The position numbers and the translations under genes were made by a program. Below the pieces are notes generated by a model. The model had not been told where the DNA came from and ran no database searches. It worked only from the letters and a program-made list of their open reading frames with translations. Below, piece by piece: positions 9,484-18,920 of a DNA stretch of 64,000 bases (its first letter is position 1; each line of letters begins with the position of its first letter). The stretch spans positions 3,070,163-3,134,162 of the forward strand of contig NZ_FXBQ01000001.1 of the NCBI RefSeq assembly GCF_900177545.1, in the 5' to 3' direction. The DNA comes from Maritimibacter sp. HL-12. Lineage in GTDB: Bacteria; Pseudomonadota; Alphaproteobacteria; Rhodobacterales; Rhodobacteraceae.

Positions 9484-9546
9484 TCGTCGGGTTGCGTAAC
9501 GGCAATTGCGACGGCACGACACAACTCATGCGGGAGGCCCCAACCG

Positions 9547-10668
9547 TTGACGAAACGCGCGCTCATCACCGGGATCACCGGGCAAGACGGGTCGTATCTG
9601 GCCGAATTCCTTCTTGAAAAGGGTTACGAGGTGCACGGGATCATGCGCCGCGCCTCGTCGTTCAACAGCCAGCGGATCGACCATATCTACCAGCACCCGC
9701 AGGCCCAAAACCCAGCTCTCATCCTGCATTACGGCGATCTTGGCGACACCTCGAACCTCACCCGCATCCTGCGCGAGGTGGCACCGGACGAGGTTTATAA
9801 CCTCGGCGCCCAGAGCCATGTCGCGGTGAGCTTCGAGGCACCGGAATACACCGCCGATGTCGATGCCCTCGGCACCCTGCGGCTGCTGGAGGCGATCCGC
9901 ATTCTCGGCCTCGAATACAAGACACGGTTCTACCAGGCGTCGAGTTCGGAGTTGTATGGTCTGGTGCAAGCGAGCCCGCAAACAGAGCAAACGCCGTTTC
10001 ACCCGCGCAGCCCCTACGGCGTCGCGAAGCTCTATGCCTACTGGATCACCGTGAACTACCGCGAGGCTTACGGGATGTATGCCTGCAACGGCATCCTGTT
10101 CAACCACGAGAGCCCGCGGCGGGGCGAAACCTTCGTCACCCGCAAGATAACCCGCGGGCTGGCCAACATCGCGCAAGGGCTGGAGGATTGCCTCTACATG
10201 GGCAACATCGACGCGCGGCGCGACTGGGGGCACGCGAAGGATTACGTGCGGATGCAATGGTTGATGTTGCAGCAGAAAAACCCGGAGGACTACGTGATCG
10301 CCACCGGCACGCAGCATTCGGTGCGCGATTTCATCACCTGGTCGGCGGCGGAACTGGGGATCACGCTGCGTTTCGACGGAGCCGGGTTGCAGGAGCGCGG
10401 CATTGTCGAAGCGGTCGCGGGCGACGCGGCACCGGCGGTTCGTCCGGGACAGACGATCATCCGCATCGACCCGCGCTATTTCCGCCCCGCTGAAGTTGAA
10501 ACGCTGCTCGGGGACGCCGGCAAGGCACGCCGGAAGCTCGGCTGGGAGCCGCGAATCTCGGCGCGCGACCTCTGCGCCGAAATGGTTGCGGCAGATCTCG
10601 AAGTGGCGCGGCAAACGGCCCTGTTGAAATCCCATGGCTTCGAACAGCCGATTGCCTGCAGACAATGA
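9547..10668 (+). CDS. gmd: GDP-mannose 4,6-dehydratase
   Basis: A 373-residue short-chain dehydrogenase/reductase that converts GDP-D-mannose to GDP-4-keto-6-deoxy-D-mannose, the first step to GDP-L-fucose and GDP-rhamnose. The NADP-binding loop [16 protein letters not shown] is at residues 7-22. The catalytic [17 protein letters not shown] (YxxxK) and the GMD-specific [18 protein letters not shown] are all present. The start is TTG 9547, preceded by GGGAGG, since no ATG lies at the family start. It follows the carbamoyltransferase by 63 bases and precedes fcl by 7, so the two enzymes act in sequence. Confidence 0.95.
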   Translation: MTKRALITGITGQDGSYLAEFLLEKGYEVHGIMRRASSFNSQRIDHIYQHPQAQNPALILHYGDLGDTSNLTRILREVAPDEVYNLGAQSHVAVSFEAPEYTADVDALGTLRLLEAIRILGLEYKTRFYQASSSELYGLVQASPQTEQTPFHPRSPYGVAKLYAYWITVNYREAYGMYACNGILFNHESPRRGETFVTRKITRGLANIAQGLEDCLYMGNIDARRDWGHAKDYVRMQWLMLQQKNPEDYVIATGTQHSVRDFITWSAAELGITLRFDGAGLQERGIVEAVAGDAAPAVRPGQTIIRIDPRYFRPAEVETLLGDAGKARRKLGWEPRISARDLCAEMVAADLEVARQTALLKSHGFEQPIACRQ

Positions 10669-10675
10669 GACCGCG

Positions 10676-11674
10676 ATGAAGACCTTCGTTTCCGGGCATG
10701 CCGGTCTGGTTGGCAGCGCGCTCCTGCGCAAGCTCCGTGCCCGCGGGCAACCATGTGTCACACGTAGCCGGGCCGCGCTCGATCTGACCGACCAGGCCGC
10801 CGTGCGCGCCTTTTTCCGGGCGGAACAGCCCGACCTCGTCATCCATGCGGCGGCCAAGGTTGGCGGCATCGGTGCCAACGCGGCCTTTCCGGCGGATTTC
10901 ATCCACCAGAACCTCGCGATGGCGGTGAACGTCGTGCACGAGGCGCATGCCGCAGGGGTCAGGCGGCTGATGTTTCTCGGCTCGTCCTGCATCTACCCGC
11001 GACTCGCCCGCCAGCCGGTCCCGGAAGAGGATCTGCTTTCCGGCCCGCTTGAACCCACAAACGCGCCCTACGCGGTGGCCAAAATCGCCGGGCTCACGAT
11101 GTGCGAGAGCTACAACCGCCAGCACGCAACCGCCTTTCGCACCGTCATGCCCACCAACCTCTACGGCCCGGGCGACACCTTCGATACCGAAGCCGGCCAC
11201 GTCGTGCCGGCCCTGATCCGCCGGTTCCACGACGCGGTGCGCGCGGGTGCCCGCGAGGTGGTGGTCTGGGGCTCCGGTGCGCCGCTGCGGGAGTTTCTGC
11301 ATGTCGACGACATGGCCGACGCCACGCTGTTCCTGCTTGATCTCGACGACGAGACCTATGCGCGCGCCCGCGCACCCGGGGCCAGCCATTTCAATATCGG
11401 CTCGGGGGAAGAAGTCTCGATCGGCGCATTGGCGCAGCTTGTCGCGAAGGTGACGGGGTTTTCGGGCCGGATCGTTTTCGATCGCACCCGCCCCGATGGC
11501 ACCCCCCGCAAACGGCTCGATACCCGCCGGTTGTCCGGCCTCGGCTGGCGGCCCTCGATCCCGCTGGAAGCGGGCATTGCCCAGACCTACGCCTGGTTCC
11601 TGGCACAGGGCCGGGGTGAGGCCGGTTCGGAGGAGAACCCTGGGCCGATCAACGATGCCTGCGCCCGGTTCTAG
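10676..11674 (+). CDS. fcl: GDP-L-fucose synthase
   Basis: A 332-residue epimerase-reductase that turns the Gmd product into GDP-L-fucose using NADPH. The sequence opens with the nucleotide loop SGHAGLVGSALLR, and has AAKVGGIGAN, the catalytic GSSCIYP, and NAPYAVAKIAG (Tyr-x3-Lys). The family signature RTVMPTNLYGPGDTF follows. It starts at ATG 10676, just after gmd; an ATG 42 bases earlier lies within gmd. It ends convergently with the next minus-strand gene, sharing a CTAG with both stops. Together with gmd it fixes GDP-L-fucose as the likely donor for one of the glycosyltransferases. Confidence 0.95.
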   Translation: MKTFVSGHAGLVGSALLRKLRARGQPCVTRSRAALDLTDQAAVRAFFRAEQPDLVIHAAAKVGGIGANAAFPADFIHQNLAMAVNVVHEAHAAGVRRLMFLGSSCIYPRLARQPVPEEDLLSGPLEPTNAPYAVAKIAGLTMCESYNRQHATAFRTVMPTNLYGPGDTFDTEAGHVVPALIRRFHDAVRAGAREVVVWGSGAPLREFLHVDDMADATLFLLDLDDETYARARAPGASHFNIGSGEEVSIGALAQLVAKVTGFSGRIVFDRTRPDGTPRKRLDTRRLSGLGWRPSIPLEAGIAQTYAWFLAQGRGEAGSEENPGPINDACARF

Positions 11675-13695
11675 CCGCGCCGCCGCCGCCTGCGCCCGCC
11701 GCCGGACTCGCCGCCGCCGGTGAACGCCGGCTCGGGCAAGGGCACCGCCGCGCGCAGCAGCGGGAAGGGGTCGGTGGCGTTCGGCATCGCCGTGGCGGCG
11801 ACGAAATGCTCCTGGAAGCGCGGCTCCACCGCGGTTTCGATCTTCTCGATCTCGCGGACCACGGCCTCGATCTCGGCCCGCGCGCCGACATTGAGCAGCG
11901 CGATCCGCGCACCGGTGCCGGCGGCGTTGCCGGCCGAGGTCACCTTGTCGAGCGGCACATCGGGGATCATCCCGAGCACCATCGCGTGCTTGGCCGAGAT
12001 ATGCGCGCCGAAGGCACCGGCGAGCACCACGCGATCAACCTTGTCGACGTCGCGCTTGTCCATCAAGAGCCGCGCGCCGGCGTAGAGCGCGGCCTTGGCC
12101 ATCTGGATCGCGCGGATGTCGTGGTTGGTGACGGTGATGCGTGGGTGGGTCTCGTCGCCGTTCCAGAGCACGTAAGCCTGGGTGCGGCCGTCGGCGATGC
12201 AGCGGGTCGTGCCGGTTTCCTCCGCCGTGCCAATCAGCCCCTTGGCATCGACGATCCCGGCCATGCGCATCTCGGCCATCACCTCGATGATGCCCGAGCC
12301 GCAGATGCCGGTGAGCCCGGTGCCCGCGATCGCCTCGGCAAAGGCCGGATCATCCGACCACAGATCGCTGCCGATCACCCGGAACCGCGGCTCCTTCGTC
12401 ACCGGGTCGATCTCGACCCGCTCGATCGCGCCCGGTGCCGCGCGCTGGCCCGCGCTGATCTGCGCCCCCTCGAAGGCCGGGCCGGTGGGCGAGGAACAGG
12501 CCTGCACGCCCGTGCGGTCCCCGAGCAGGATCTCGGCGTTGGTCCCAACATCGACCACCAGCACGAGATCGTCCGACTTGTGCGGCTGCTCCGAGAGCGC
12601 CACGGCGGCGGCATCGGCCCCGACATGCCCCGCGATCAGCGGCAGCACGTAGGCCCGCGCCCCGGGCGCGAGATCGAGCCCGAGATCGGCGGCGCGCAAG
12701 GATTGCGCCGCGCCGGTGGCGAGCGCGAAAGGCGCTTGGCCCAGTTCGTAAGGATCGAGCCCGAGGAACAGGTGATGCATCACCGGGTTCATCACGAAGG
12801 CGCTGTCGAGCAGGGTGTCGCGGCCGATCCCGGCTTCCTCGATCAGCGCGTCGATCAGCGCGTTCAGCCCCTCGCGCACGGCATTGGTGAGTTCATCCGC
12901 GCCGCCGGGGTTCATCATCGCGTGGCTGACCCGGCTCATCACGTCTTCGCCAAAGCGGATCTGCGGGTTCATCAGGCCCGACGAGGCCAGCACCTCGCCG
13001 CTGGCCAGATCGGTCAGGTGCCCTGCGATGGTGGTGGAGCCGATATCGACGGCGATCCCGTGCGCCTTGTCATGAAACTCCGGCCAGAGCGCGATCACCT
13101 GCGGCGGGCCGTGGCGATGCACCGCGGCGGTGACCGCCCATTTGCCCGCCCGCAGCGTCTTTTGCAGGGCCGGGAGCAGGTGACGGTCGAAGCCGAGCGT
13201 CTCCAGCCCCATCTCGGACTTGAGCGCTGAAAGCAGGCGTTCGAGATCGCCTTCGGGGGCGTGCATGTCGGGCTCGGGCACCTCGACGTAATGCAGCCGG
13301 ATCGCCGGATCGAGCACGATGTCGCGGGCCTCGGCGCGCTTGCGCACGACCTGTTTGTGGACCTGGCTCTCGGGCGGCACGTCGATCACCACGTCGGCCA
13401 CGATCTGGGCCTGGCAGCCGAGGCGGCGGCCCGGTTTCAGCCCGCGCACACGGTCATAGCGTTCCTCGACGGCGTTGACCGGGCTGAGCGCATCCTCGGC
13501 CACGGTGATGCCATGCTTGGCATGCGACCCGTAGGACGGCGTGACCTGGCATTTCGAGCAGATCCCGCGCCCGCCGCAGACCGAATCGAGGTCAACCCCC
13601 AACTGCCGCGCGGCGGTGAGCACCGGCGTGCCCGCGGCAACGCGGCCGCGTTTGCCCGAGGGCATGAAGATCACCAGGGGGTCGGTATCGGCCAT
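11671..13695 (-). CDS. RACo-like reductive activator (2Fe-2S ferredoxin plus ASKHA domain)
   Basis: A 674-residue protein. Residues about 5-95 form a plant-type 2Fe-2S ferredoxin with CGGRGICSKC and a fourth Cys in RRLGCQA. A linker leads to the DUF4445 ASKHA ATPase domain with AVDIGSTTIAGHL, VDVGTNAEILLG and LTGICGSGIIE. Known relatives (RACo, RamA) use ATP to reduce Co(II) of corrinoid proteins for methyl transfer. Start: of two close ATGs, 13695 has AAGGAG at 8 bases, while 13701 is too near. The tail ends in a GGGESGGG and Arg-rich stretch. No corrinoid protein or methyltransferase lies nearby, so its partner is not known from here. Confidence 0.88.
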   Translation of the reverse strand: MADTDPLVIFMPSGKRGRVAAGTPVLTAARQLGVDLDSVCGGRGICSKCQVTPSYGSHAKHGITVAEDALSPVNAVEERYDRVRGLKPGRRLGCQAQIVADVVIDVPPESQVHKQVVRKRAEARDIVLDPAIRLHYVEVPEPDMHAPEGDLERLLSALKSEMGLETLGFDRHLLPALQKTLRAGKWAVTAAVHRHGPPQVIALWPEFHDKAHGIAVDIGSTTIAGHLTDLASGEVLASSGLMNPQIRFGEDVMSRVSHAMMNPGGADELTNAVREGLNALIDALIEEAGIGRDTLLDSAFVMNPVMHHLFLGLDPYELGQAPFALATGAAQSLRAADLGLDLAPGARAYVLPLIAGHVGADAAAVALSEQPHKSDDLVLVVDVGTNAEILLGDRTGVQACSSPTGPAFEGAQISAGQRAAPGAIERVEIDPVTKEPRFRVIGSDLWSDDPAFAEAIAGTGLTGICGSGIIEVMAEMRMAGIVDAKGLIGTAEETGTTRCIADGRTQAYVLWNGDETHPRITVTNHDIRAIQMAKAALYAGARLLMDKRDVDKVDRVVLAGAFGAHISAKHAMVLGMIPDVPLDKVTSAGNAAGTGARIALLNVGARAEIEAVVREIEKIETAVEPRFQEHFVAATAMPNATDPFPLLRAAVPLPEPAFTGGGESGGGRRRRRRG

Positions 13696-13812
13696 GGGCA
13701 TGTCTCCTTGCCCGCCTTTGTAGCGGGCGGGGGCAGAGAGGCAAGCGCCCGGGGGCGACATGGCGCGGCGCGGTCTCGACATTGCGCGCGCCCTGACGAC
13801 TTCGTGATCCTT

Positions 13813-14106
13813 TCAGCCCGGCGGCGACTGGCCCCAGGGATAGGGCCGCAGGAAGGTGGCAAACCCGTTCGCCAGGTCGATCACCACGCCGGCGGGCGAG
13901 ATCTCCACCAGTTCGCCCAACGCGATGCGGTCTCCGAGCGTGCCGGTGATGATATCGCCGTCCGACATCCGGATGATCGCGCGCATCGCGTCGTCCGGCC
14001 CGGCAACCCCGAGCAGCGCCACCTCATCGAGCGGAATAACCCCGCGCCGGGTGGCGTTTTCGGCAACAAATGCGTTGGGTGCGCCGCCATGAGCCGCAGT
14101 TTCCAT
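13813..14106 (-). CDS. Small conserved protein of unknown function
   Basis: A 97-residue soluble protein with no signal peptide or membrane segment. It carries a compact beta-rich stretch, MSDGDIITGTLGDRIALGEL followed by VEISPAGVVIDL, which resembles the small beta domain of PilP-type pilus proteins. The resemblance is weak and I would not assign a pilus role. The start at 14106 is chosen because GGAAGGA lies 8 bases upstream; an ATG 39 bases earlier has no such site. It follows DUF2199 and purF on the same strand and may be co-transcribed with them. Confidence 0.7.
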   Translation of the reverse strand: METAAHGGAPNAFVAENATRRGVIPLDEVALLGVAGPDDAMRAIIRMSDGDIITGTLGDRIALGELVEISPAGVVIDLANGFATFLRPYPWGQSPPG

Positions 14107-14169
14107 GCCTGATCCTTCCAAGTCCTTCTGGAACCCGGGAAGCATGGCACGGGGAGGGTTAAGGCGGGT

Positions 14170-14706
14170 TTAAGCATCGAGCAGCGCGGCGAAGTCGGCC
14201 CCGGCGGCGGCGTGGATCTCGGCAAGCCGTGCCGGCGAGATCCCCTCGCGCTGCGCCGCGTAGAGCGCATTGCCCGGGTGCGGTTGCAGGCGCGCAAGCT
14301 CGCCCGGCGGGCCGGGCACAAGGTTGCAGGCCACCGGCTCACCGGGCGCGAAGCCCGGCAGCGCATTCGCGGCCCAGGCGAAACAGCCGGCGAAGGGCCT
14401 GCCATCCGCCCGCGCCGAAAGCCAGCCCTGCCAGCTTTCCTCGCTCACGCTGGCCCATGTCTCGAAGCCGAAGACGGTGCGCGCGCCGGTGATCGGCAGC
14501 AGCAGGAGCGCGCGCAGGAAGCGGTGGCCCTGCATCGTGCAATAGGTCGGCGAAAGCCGGTCATCGCCAACCTCCAGAGCCTTTTCTCCCTTCGGCAACG
14601 GCCCGTGCGGCCAGCCATCGGGGGCGTCGAAGGGCAGGGTGATGAGCCCGCCGCGCGCCGCGAGCTTCTGCCAGCGCGGATCGTCCTGCAGGTCGGTGTC
14701 GGTCAT
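14170..14706 (-). CDS. DUF2199-like protein
   Basis: A 178-residue cytoplasmic protein. The region LSPTYCTMQGHRFLRALLL, then LPITGARTVFGFETWASVSE and ESWQGWLSARADG, matches my memory of the DUF2199 pattern, in which a conserved Cys and a Trp-Ala/Val-Ser core recur. Its function is unknown. The ATG overlaps the purF stop (ATGA), so it is translated together with purF, although nothing in it points to purine synthesis. The start is fixed by that overlap; the longer frame upstream is the shadow of purF. Confidence 0.75.
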   Translation of the reverse strand: MTDTDLQDDPRWQKLAARGGLITLPFDAPDGWPHGPLPKGEKALEVGDDRLSPTYCTMQGHRFLRALLLLPITGARTVFGFETWASVSEESWQGWLSARADGRPFAGCFAWAANALPGFAPGEPVACNLVPGPPGELARLQPHPGNALYAAQREGISPARLAEIHAAAGADFAALLDA

Positions 14707-16178
14707 TCGGCGGCCTTTACCGCGAACCCCTTGGCGATCATGTCGGAGGGGGCGACGGGGTATTCGCCGGAGAAACAGGCGTCGCAGTATTGCGGCTGGT
14801 TCTGATTGCGGCCCTTCGCCTCGCCGACGGCGCGGTAGAGCCCGTCGAGCGAGATGAACCTGAGACTGTCGACATCGAGATGGGCGCACATCTCGTCCTC
14901 GCTCATGGTGGCGGCGAGAAGCTTGCCGCGTTCGGGGGTGTCGACGCCGTAGAAACAGGGCCACGCGGTGGGCGGCGACGCGATGCGGAAATGCACTTCC
15001 CTGGCACCGGCGTCGAGGATCATCTCGCGGATCTTCTGGCTGGTGGTGCCGCGCACCACGCTGTCGTCGACGAGGATCACCCGCTTGCCCTCGATCAGCG
15101 CGCGGTTGACGTTGAGCTTGAGCCGCACGCCCATGTTGCGGATCTGCTCGGTGGGCTCGATGAAGGTGCGGCCCATGTACTGGTTGCGGGTGATGCCGAG
15201 GCCGAAGGGAATGCCGCTTTCGGCGGCATAGCCGATCGCGGCGGGGGTGCCGCTGTCGGGCACCGGGCAGACCAGATCGGCGTCCACCGGGGCCTCGCGC
15301 GCCAGTTCCACACCGATCTGGCGGCGGGTTTCATAAACCGAGCGGCCGCCGAGGATCGAATCGGGGCGCGAGAAATAGACGTGTTCGAAGATGCAGAAGC
15401 GCGGTTTCAGCCGCTCGAAGGGGTGGTAGCTCTGAACCCCCCCGTCGGCGGAGATCACCACCATTTCGCCAGGCTCGACCTCGCGCACGAATTCCGCGCC
15501 GATGATGTCGAGCGCGCAGGTCTCCGACGACAGCACCCAGCCATCGCCGACGCGCCCCAGAACCAGTGGCCGCACCCCGAGCGCATCGCGCACCCCGATC
15601 AGCTTGGTGCGGGTCATCGCGACGACGGAAAACGCGCCCTCGATCCGGCGCAGCGCGTCTTTCATCCGCTCGGGGATGTTCTTCTGGATCGAGCGCGCCA
15701 TCAGGTGGATGATGCATTCGCTGTCGGAGGAGGACTGGAAGATCGACCCGCGTTCGATCAGCTCGCGGCGGATCGCCTCGGCGTTGGTGATGTTGCCGTT
15801 ATGTGCGATCGCGGCCCCGCCCATGGCGAACTCGCCGAAGAACGGCTGCACGTCGCGAATCGCCGTGGCCCCCTTGGAGCCGGCGGTGGAATAGCGCACG
15901 TGGCCGATGCCGATGGTGCCGGGCAGGGTTTCCATCAGGCTGGCGCGGGTGAAGTTGTCGCGCACCAGCCCGAAGCGGTGTGCCGACTGGAAGCCGGATT
16001 CCGGTGCGAAGGTGATGATCCCGCCCGCTTCCTGCCCGCGATGTTGCAGCGCATGCATGCCGAGGGCGACGAAATTGGCGGCATCCGTCACGCCAACCAC
16101 GCCGAAGACACCGCATTCCTCCCTGAGCTTGTCGTCGTCGAAAGGATGGGCGGGCGGCAAAGCGGCGCAGGAAGTCAT
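14703..16178 (-). CDS. purF: Amidophosphoribosyltransferase
   Basis: A 491-residue enzyme for the first committed step of purine synthesis, making phosphoribosylamine from PRPP and glutamine. The Ntn-hydrolase glutaminase domain begins after a short propeptide at Cys22 (REECGVFGVVG), the nucleophile exposed by processing. RYSTAGSKG and AHNGNITNA are also family blocks. The PRTase domain holds the PRPP loop VILVDDSVVRGTTS. Its start at 16178 (MTSCAALPP) gives the normal propeptide length; an upstream extension would not. It heads a minus-strand set with DUF2199 and the 97-residue protein. Confidence 0.95.
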   Translation of the reverse strand: MTSCAALPPAHPFDDDKLREECGVFGVVGVTDAANFVALGMHALQHRGQEAGGIITFAPESGFQSAHRFGLVRDNFTRASLMETLPGTIGIGHVRYSTAGSKGATAIRDVQPFFGEFAMGGAAIAHNGNITNAEAIRRELIERGSIFQSSSDSECIIHLMARSIQKNIPERMKDALRRIEGAFSVVAMTRTKLIGVRDALGVRPLVLGRVGDGWVLSSETCALDIIGAEFVREVEPGEMVVISADGGVQSYHPFERLKPRFCIFEHVYFSRPDSILGGRSVYETRRQIGVELAREAPVDADLVCPVPDSGTPAAIGYAAESGIPFGLGITRNQYMGRTFIEPTEQIRNMGVRLKLNVNRALIEGKRVILVDDSVVRGTTSQKIREMILDAGAREVHFRIASPPTAWPCFYGVDTPERGKLLAATMSEDEMCAHLDVDSLRFISLDGLYRAVGEAKGRNQNQPQYCDACFSGEYPVAPSDMIAKGFAVKAAE

Positions 16179-16267
16179 GGCGGCTCCGAATCCTGTGATC
16201 GCGGGTTGCCCTCTCATAAGGCGTCGTTGCCGGAGTGTCACGCACCCGCGGTGCCGCCGTAACAGTT

Positions 16268-16912
16268 TTATGACTCTCGCACCACCCGTTCGGTCGGTCT
16301 GCGCGCGATGATGAACACCGCGTCGCGCGGGCCGGGTTGCCAGCGCTCCTCGATCTCGAAGCCGCGCGCGGCGATGGCCGCGGCAAGCTCGTCGGGGCTG
16401 AAGCTGCTGAGCCGGGGTGCGAGACCGAGCCTTGCCAGCAGAGGCAGAACCATCCGCAGCGGCAGCGACATCGTTGCCATGCAGGCGGTGGAGGAGACGA
16501 AGATCCCGCCCGGCCGGGTCAGCGCCCAGGCCCTGTCGAGCGCGCCGCGCCAATCCGGGATCAGGTGCAGAAGCGACAGCATCAGCACCGCGTCCCAGGG
16601 CCGCGAGGTGTCGATCTCGTCGAGCGCCGCGCAGTCGAAAACCACGTTCTCCACAGCCTCGCGCGCAGCCCTTTCGCGGCCATGCGCCAGCATCTTTTCG
16701 GAGAAATCGACGGCGCGCACCCGTTTGACGTGGGGCGCATGCGCAATCGCGGTAGTGCCTGTGCCACAGCCGATTTCGAGCAATTCCCAGTCGGGTTGGA
16801 GCCGCGCCCGGGTTTGCGCCAGCTTGCGGGCATAGCTCGCCTCGTCGGCCGGAGGCTGGCGCGCGTATCTTGCGGAAATACGGTCCCAGAACCGGGCGGG
16901 ATTGGTCATCAC
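16268..16912 (-). CDS. Class I SAM-dependent methyltransferase
   Basis: A 214-residue protein with the Rossmann methyltransferase core. Motif I LLEIGCGTGTTA lies at about residues 44-55, an acidic residue follows in RAVDFSEKML, and the motif IV/post region LMLSLLHLIPDW is present. It starts with two ATGs in a row (16912 and 16909). The family includes UbiE-like and small-molecule methyltransferases; the substrate cannot be told. It lies between cvpA and purF, with an 89-base gap to purF. Confidence 0.88.
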   Translation of the reverse strand: MMTNPARFWDRISARYARQPPADEASYARKLAQTRARLQPDWELLEIGCGTGTTAIAHAPHVKRVRAVDFSEKMLAHGRERAAREAVENVVFDCAALDEIDTSRPWDAVLMLSLLHLIPDWRGALDRAWALTRPGGIFVSSTACMATMSLPLRMVLPLLARLGLAPRLSSFSPDELAAAIAARGFEIEERWQPGPRDAVFIIARRPTERVVRES

Positions 16913-16957
16913 ACTCTCCGCCCGAAAGCCTGCGCAGCCGATGCCTTCAGGTCAAGA

Positions 16958-17527
16958 TCAGTTGTCGGGGCCGGAAGCCGTGCAGGACGATACCAGCGTC
17001 TCGTAGCGTTCCACGATCCAGCCCGGCGCATCGTCGGGGATCTGTTCATCGATCTTGCCGGAGGTGCGGGCAAACACCTTGGCGGTGCGCGAATCGTCGA
17101 CCATGGCGATGCTCTCGGTCACGATGACCCGGTCGTAGATCACCAGCGCGATGGCCACCAGCAGCAGGCCGCGCAGCACGCCGAAGACGAAGCCGAGAGC
17201 CTGGTCGACGCCGCCGAGCGCCGAGCGCTGGATTGCCGAGGAAAACAGCGGTGTGAAGATCGACACCACCACCAGCGCGAGCGCCAGAACGCCGGCGAAG
17301 GCGGCGATCACCGACAACTCGCAGCTATCGGCGATGAAATCGCGCAACACCGGGATTTCGCGGATCAGCGGCACTGCCCGGGGAGCGAACATGTAGGCCA
17401 CAACCGCCGCGATTACCCAGCCCGCGATCGACATCCCTTCCCGAACGAAGCCCCGCGAGTAGGCCAGGATGGCCGAGACCAGGATGACCAGCGCGACGAT
17501 CCCGTCGACAATCGTGAAACCGTCCAT
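16958..17527 (-). CDS. cvpA: CvpA family inner-membrane protein
   Basis: A 189-residue protein with four hydrophobic segments, at about residues 5-25, 32-50, 70-95 and 107-130. The first carries TIVDGIVALVILVSAILAYS and a RGFVREGMS motif follows, both typical of CvpA (colicin V production) proteins. The hydrophilic tail after about residue 135 would be in the cytoplasm. CvpA supports envelope integrity in several bacteria, but its exact activity is not known. The gene lies 24 bases after radA and close before the methyltransferase, in the same direction. Confidence 0.9.
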   Translation of the reverse strand: MDGFTIVDGIVALVILVSAILAYSRGFVREGMSIAGWVIAAVVAYMFAPRAVPLIREIPVLRDFIADSCELSVIAAFAGVLALALVVVSIFTPLFSSAIQRSALGGVDQALGFVFGVLRGLLLVAIALVIYDRVIVTESIAMVDDSRTAKVFARTSGKIDEQIPDDAPGWIVERYETLVSSCTASGPDN

Positions 17528-17551
17528 GTGTTCGCTTCCCTACTCAGGCGC

Positions 17552-18916
17552 TCACCCCGCGCCGAAAACCTCGCCGACGAAGCTCACCAGATCGTCCATC
17601 GTGCGGACACGCATCCCCGAGCCTTCCCCAAATTTCGAGCCTGCCGGGGCAATAGCCGTTGTGAAACCAAGTTTTTGCGCTTCTTTCAACCTGTTTTCCG
17701 CCTGCGACACCGGGCGAAGCGCCCCGGAGAGCGAGATTTCACCGAAAACCACGGTTTCGGGCGGCACGCCGACGTCTTCGCGGGCAGAAAGAAGCGCCGC
17801 GGCCACCGCGAGATCGGCGGCCGGTTCGGATATCTTCATGCCTCCCGCGACGTTGAGGTAGACATCGAGCCCGGCGAAGGGGATGCCCACCCGCGCCTCC
17901 AGCACCGCGAGGATCATCGCCAGCCGTCCGGCGTCCCAGCCCAGCACCGAGCGGCGCGGCTGGGCCAGCGGCGAGGGGGCCACGAGGGCCTGCAGCTCCA
18001 CCAGCACCGGGCGGGTGCCCTCGATCCCGGCAAAGACCACTGAGCCGGGGGCGGGTTTTTCGCGTTCCGACAGGAACAGCGCGGAAGGATTGGCCACTTC
18101 CGCCAGCCCGCCGCCGGTCATCTCGAAAACGCCGATCTCGTCGGCCGGGCCGAAGCGGTTCTTGACCGCGCGCAGGATGCGGAACTGGTGGCCGCGCTCG
18201 CCCTCGAAATAGAGCACGGTATCGACCATGTGCTCGACCACGCGCGGGCCTGCGATCTGGCCGTCCTTGGTGACGTGGCCGACCAGCACCACCGACACGC
18301 CGTGGCGCTTGGCGAAACTGGTCAACTCATGCGAAGCGGCGCGCACCTGCGCCACCGAGCCGGGCGCGCTCTCGACGTTGTCGGCCCACATCGTCTGGAT
18401 CGAATCGATCACCGCGAGGTCGGGTTTCTCGGCCTCAAGCGTGGTCAGGATATCGCGCAGGTTGGTTTCGGCGGCGAGCCGCACGGGGGCGTCGGTGAGG
18501 CCCAGCCGGGCCGCCCGCATGCGCACCTGCGCGCTTGCTTCCTCGCCGGAAACATAGATGCATTTCAATCCCTTGCGGGCGAAACTTGCCGCGGCTTGCA
18601 AGAGCAGGGTGGATTTGCCGATGCCCGGATCGCCGCCCACGAGGATGGCGCTTGCGGGCACCAGCCCGCCGCCCAGCACCCGGTCGAACTCCTCGACCCC
18701 CGAGCGCGCGCGCGGCGGCGGCGCTTCCTCGGTGGCGAGGTCGGTCAGCATCACCGGCGTGCCGCGCCGACCGCCCAGCGTTTTCGACGCGGGGCCCGCC
18801 GAGAGCGGCTTTTCCTCGACAATGCTGTTCCACGCGCCGCAAGCCTCGCAGCGGCCCGACCACTTGGTATGCGAAGCCCCGCAGGCCTGGCAGGTGAAGG
18901 AGGGTGCCTTGGCCAT
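17552..18916 (-). CDS. radA: DNA repair protein RadA
   Basis: A 454-residue protein acting in homologous recombination, driving branch migration of recombination intermediates. The N-terminal zinc finger is CQACGASHTKWSGRCEACG (two Cys-x2-Cys pairs). The ATPase core has Walker A GGDPGIGKST, and the RadA-specific KNRFG motif is present. The C-terminal Lon-protease-like domain includes DAGRLAMILAVLEAR and ends near SFVGEVF. It is of normal length. It starts 4 bases after the stop of the PqiA-like gene, so the two are cotranscribed. Confidence 0.97.
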   Translation of the reverse strand: MAKAPSFTCQACGASHTKWSGRCEACGAWNSIVEEKPLSAGPASKTLGGRRGTPVMLTDLATEEAPPPRARSGVEEFDRVLGGGLVPASAILVGGDPGIGKSTLLLQAAASFARKGLKCIYVSGEEASAQVRMRAARLGLTDAPVRLAAETNLRDILTTLEAEKPDLAVIDSIQTMWADNVESAPGSVAQVRAASHELTSFAKRHGVSVVLVGHVTKDGQIAGPRVVEHMVDTVLYFEGERGHQFRILRAVKNRFGPADEIGVFEMTGGGLAEVANPSALFLSEREKPAPGSVVFAGIEGTRPVLVELQALVAPSPLAQPRRSVLGWDAGRLAMILAVLEARVGIPFAGLDVYLNVAGGMKISEPAADLAVAAALLSAREDVGVPPETVVFGEISLSGALRPVSQAENRLKEAQKLGFTTAIAPAGSKFGEGSGMRVRTMDDLVSFVGEVFGAG

Positions 18917-18920
18917 CAGC

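Noticed and set aside
11806-13230. Long plus-strand frame across the RACo-like gene
   Set aside because: His/Arg-rich antisense shadow; the minus-strand product has two complete known domains.
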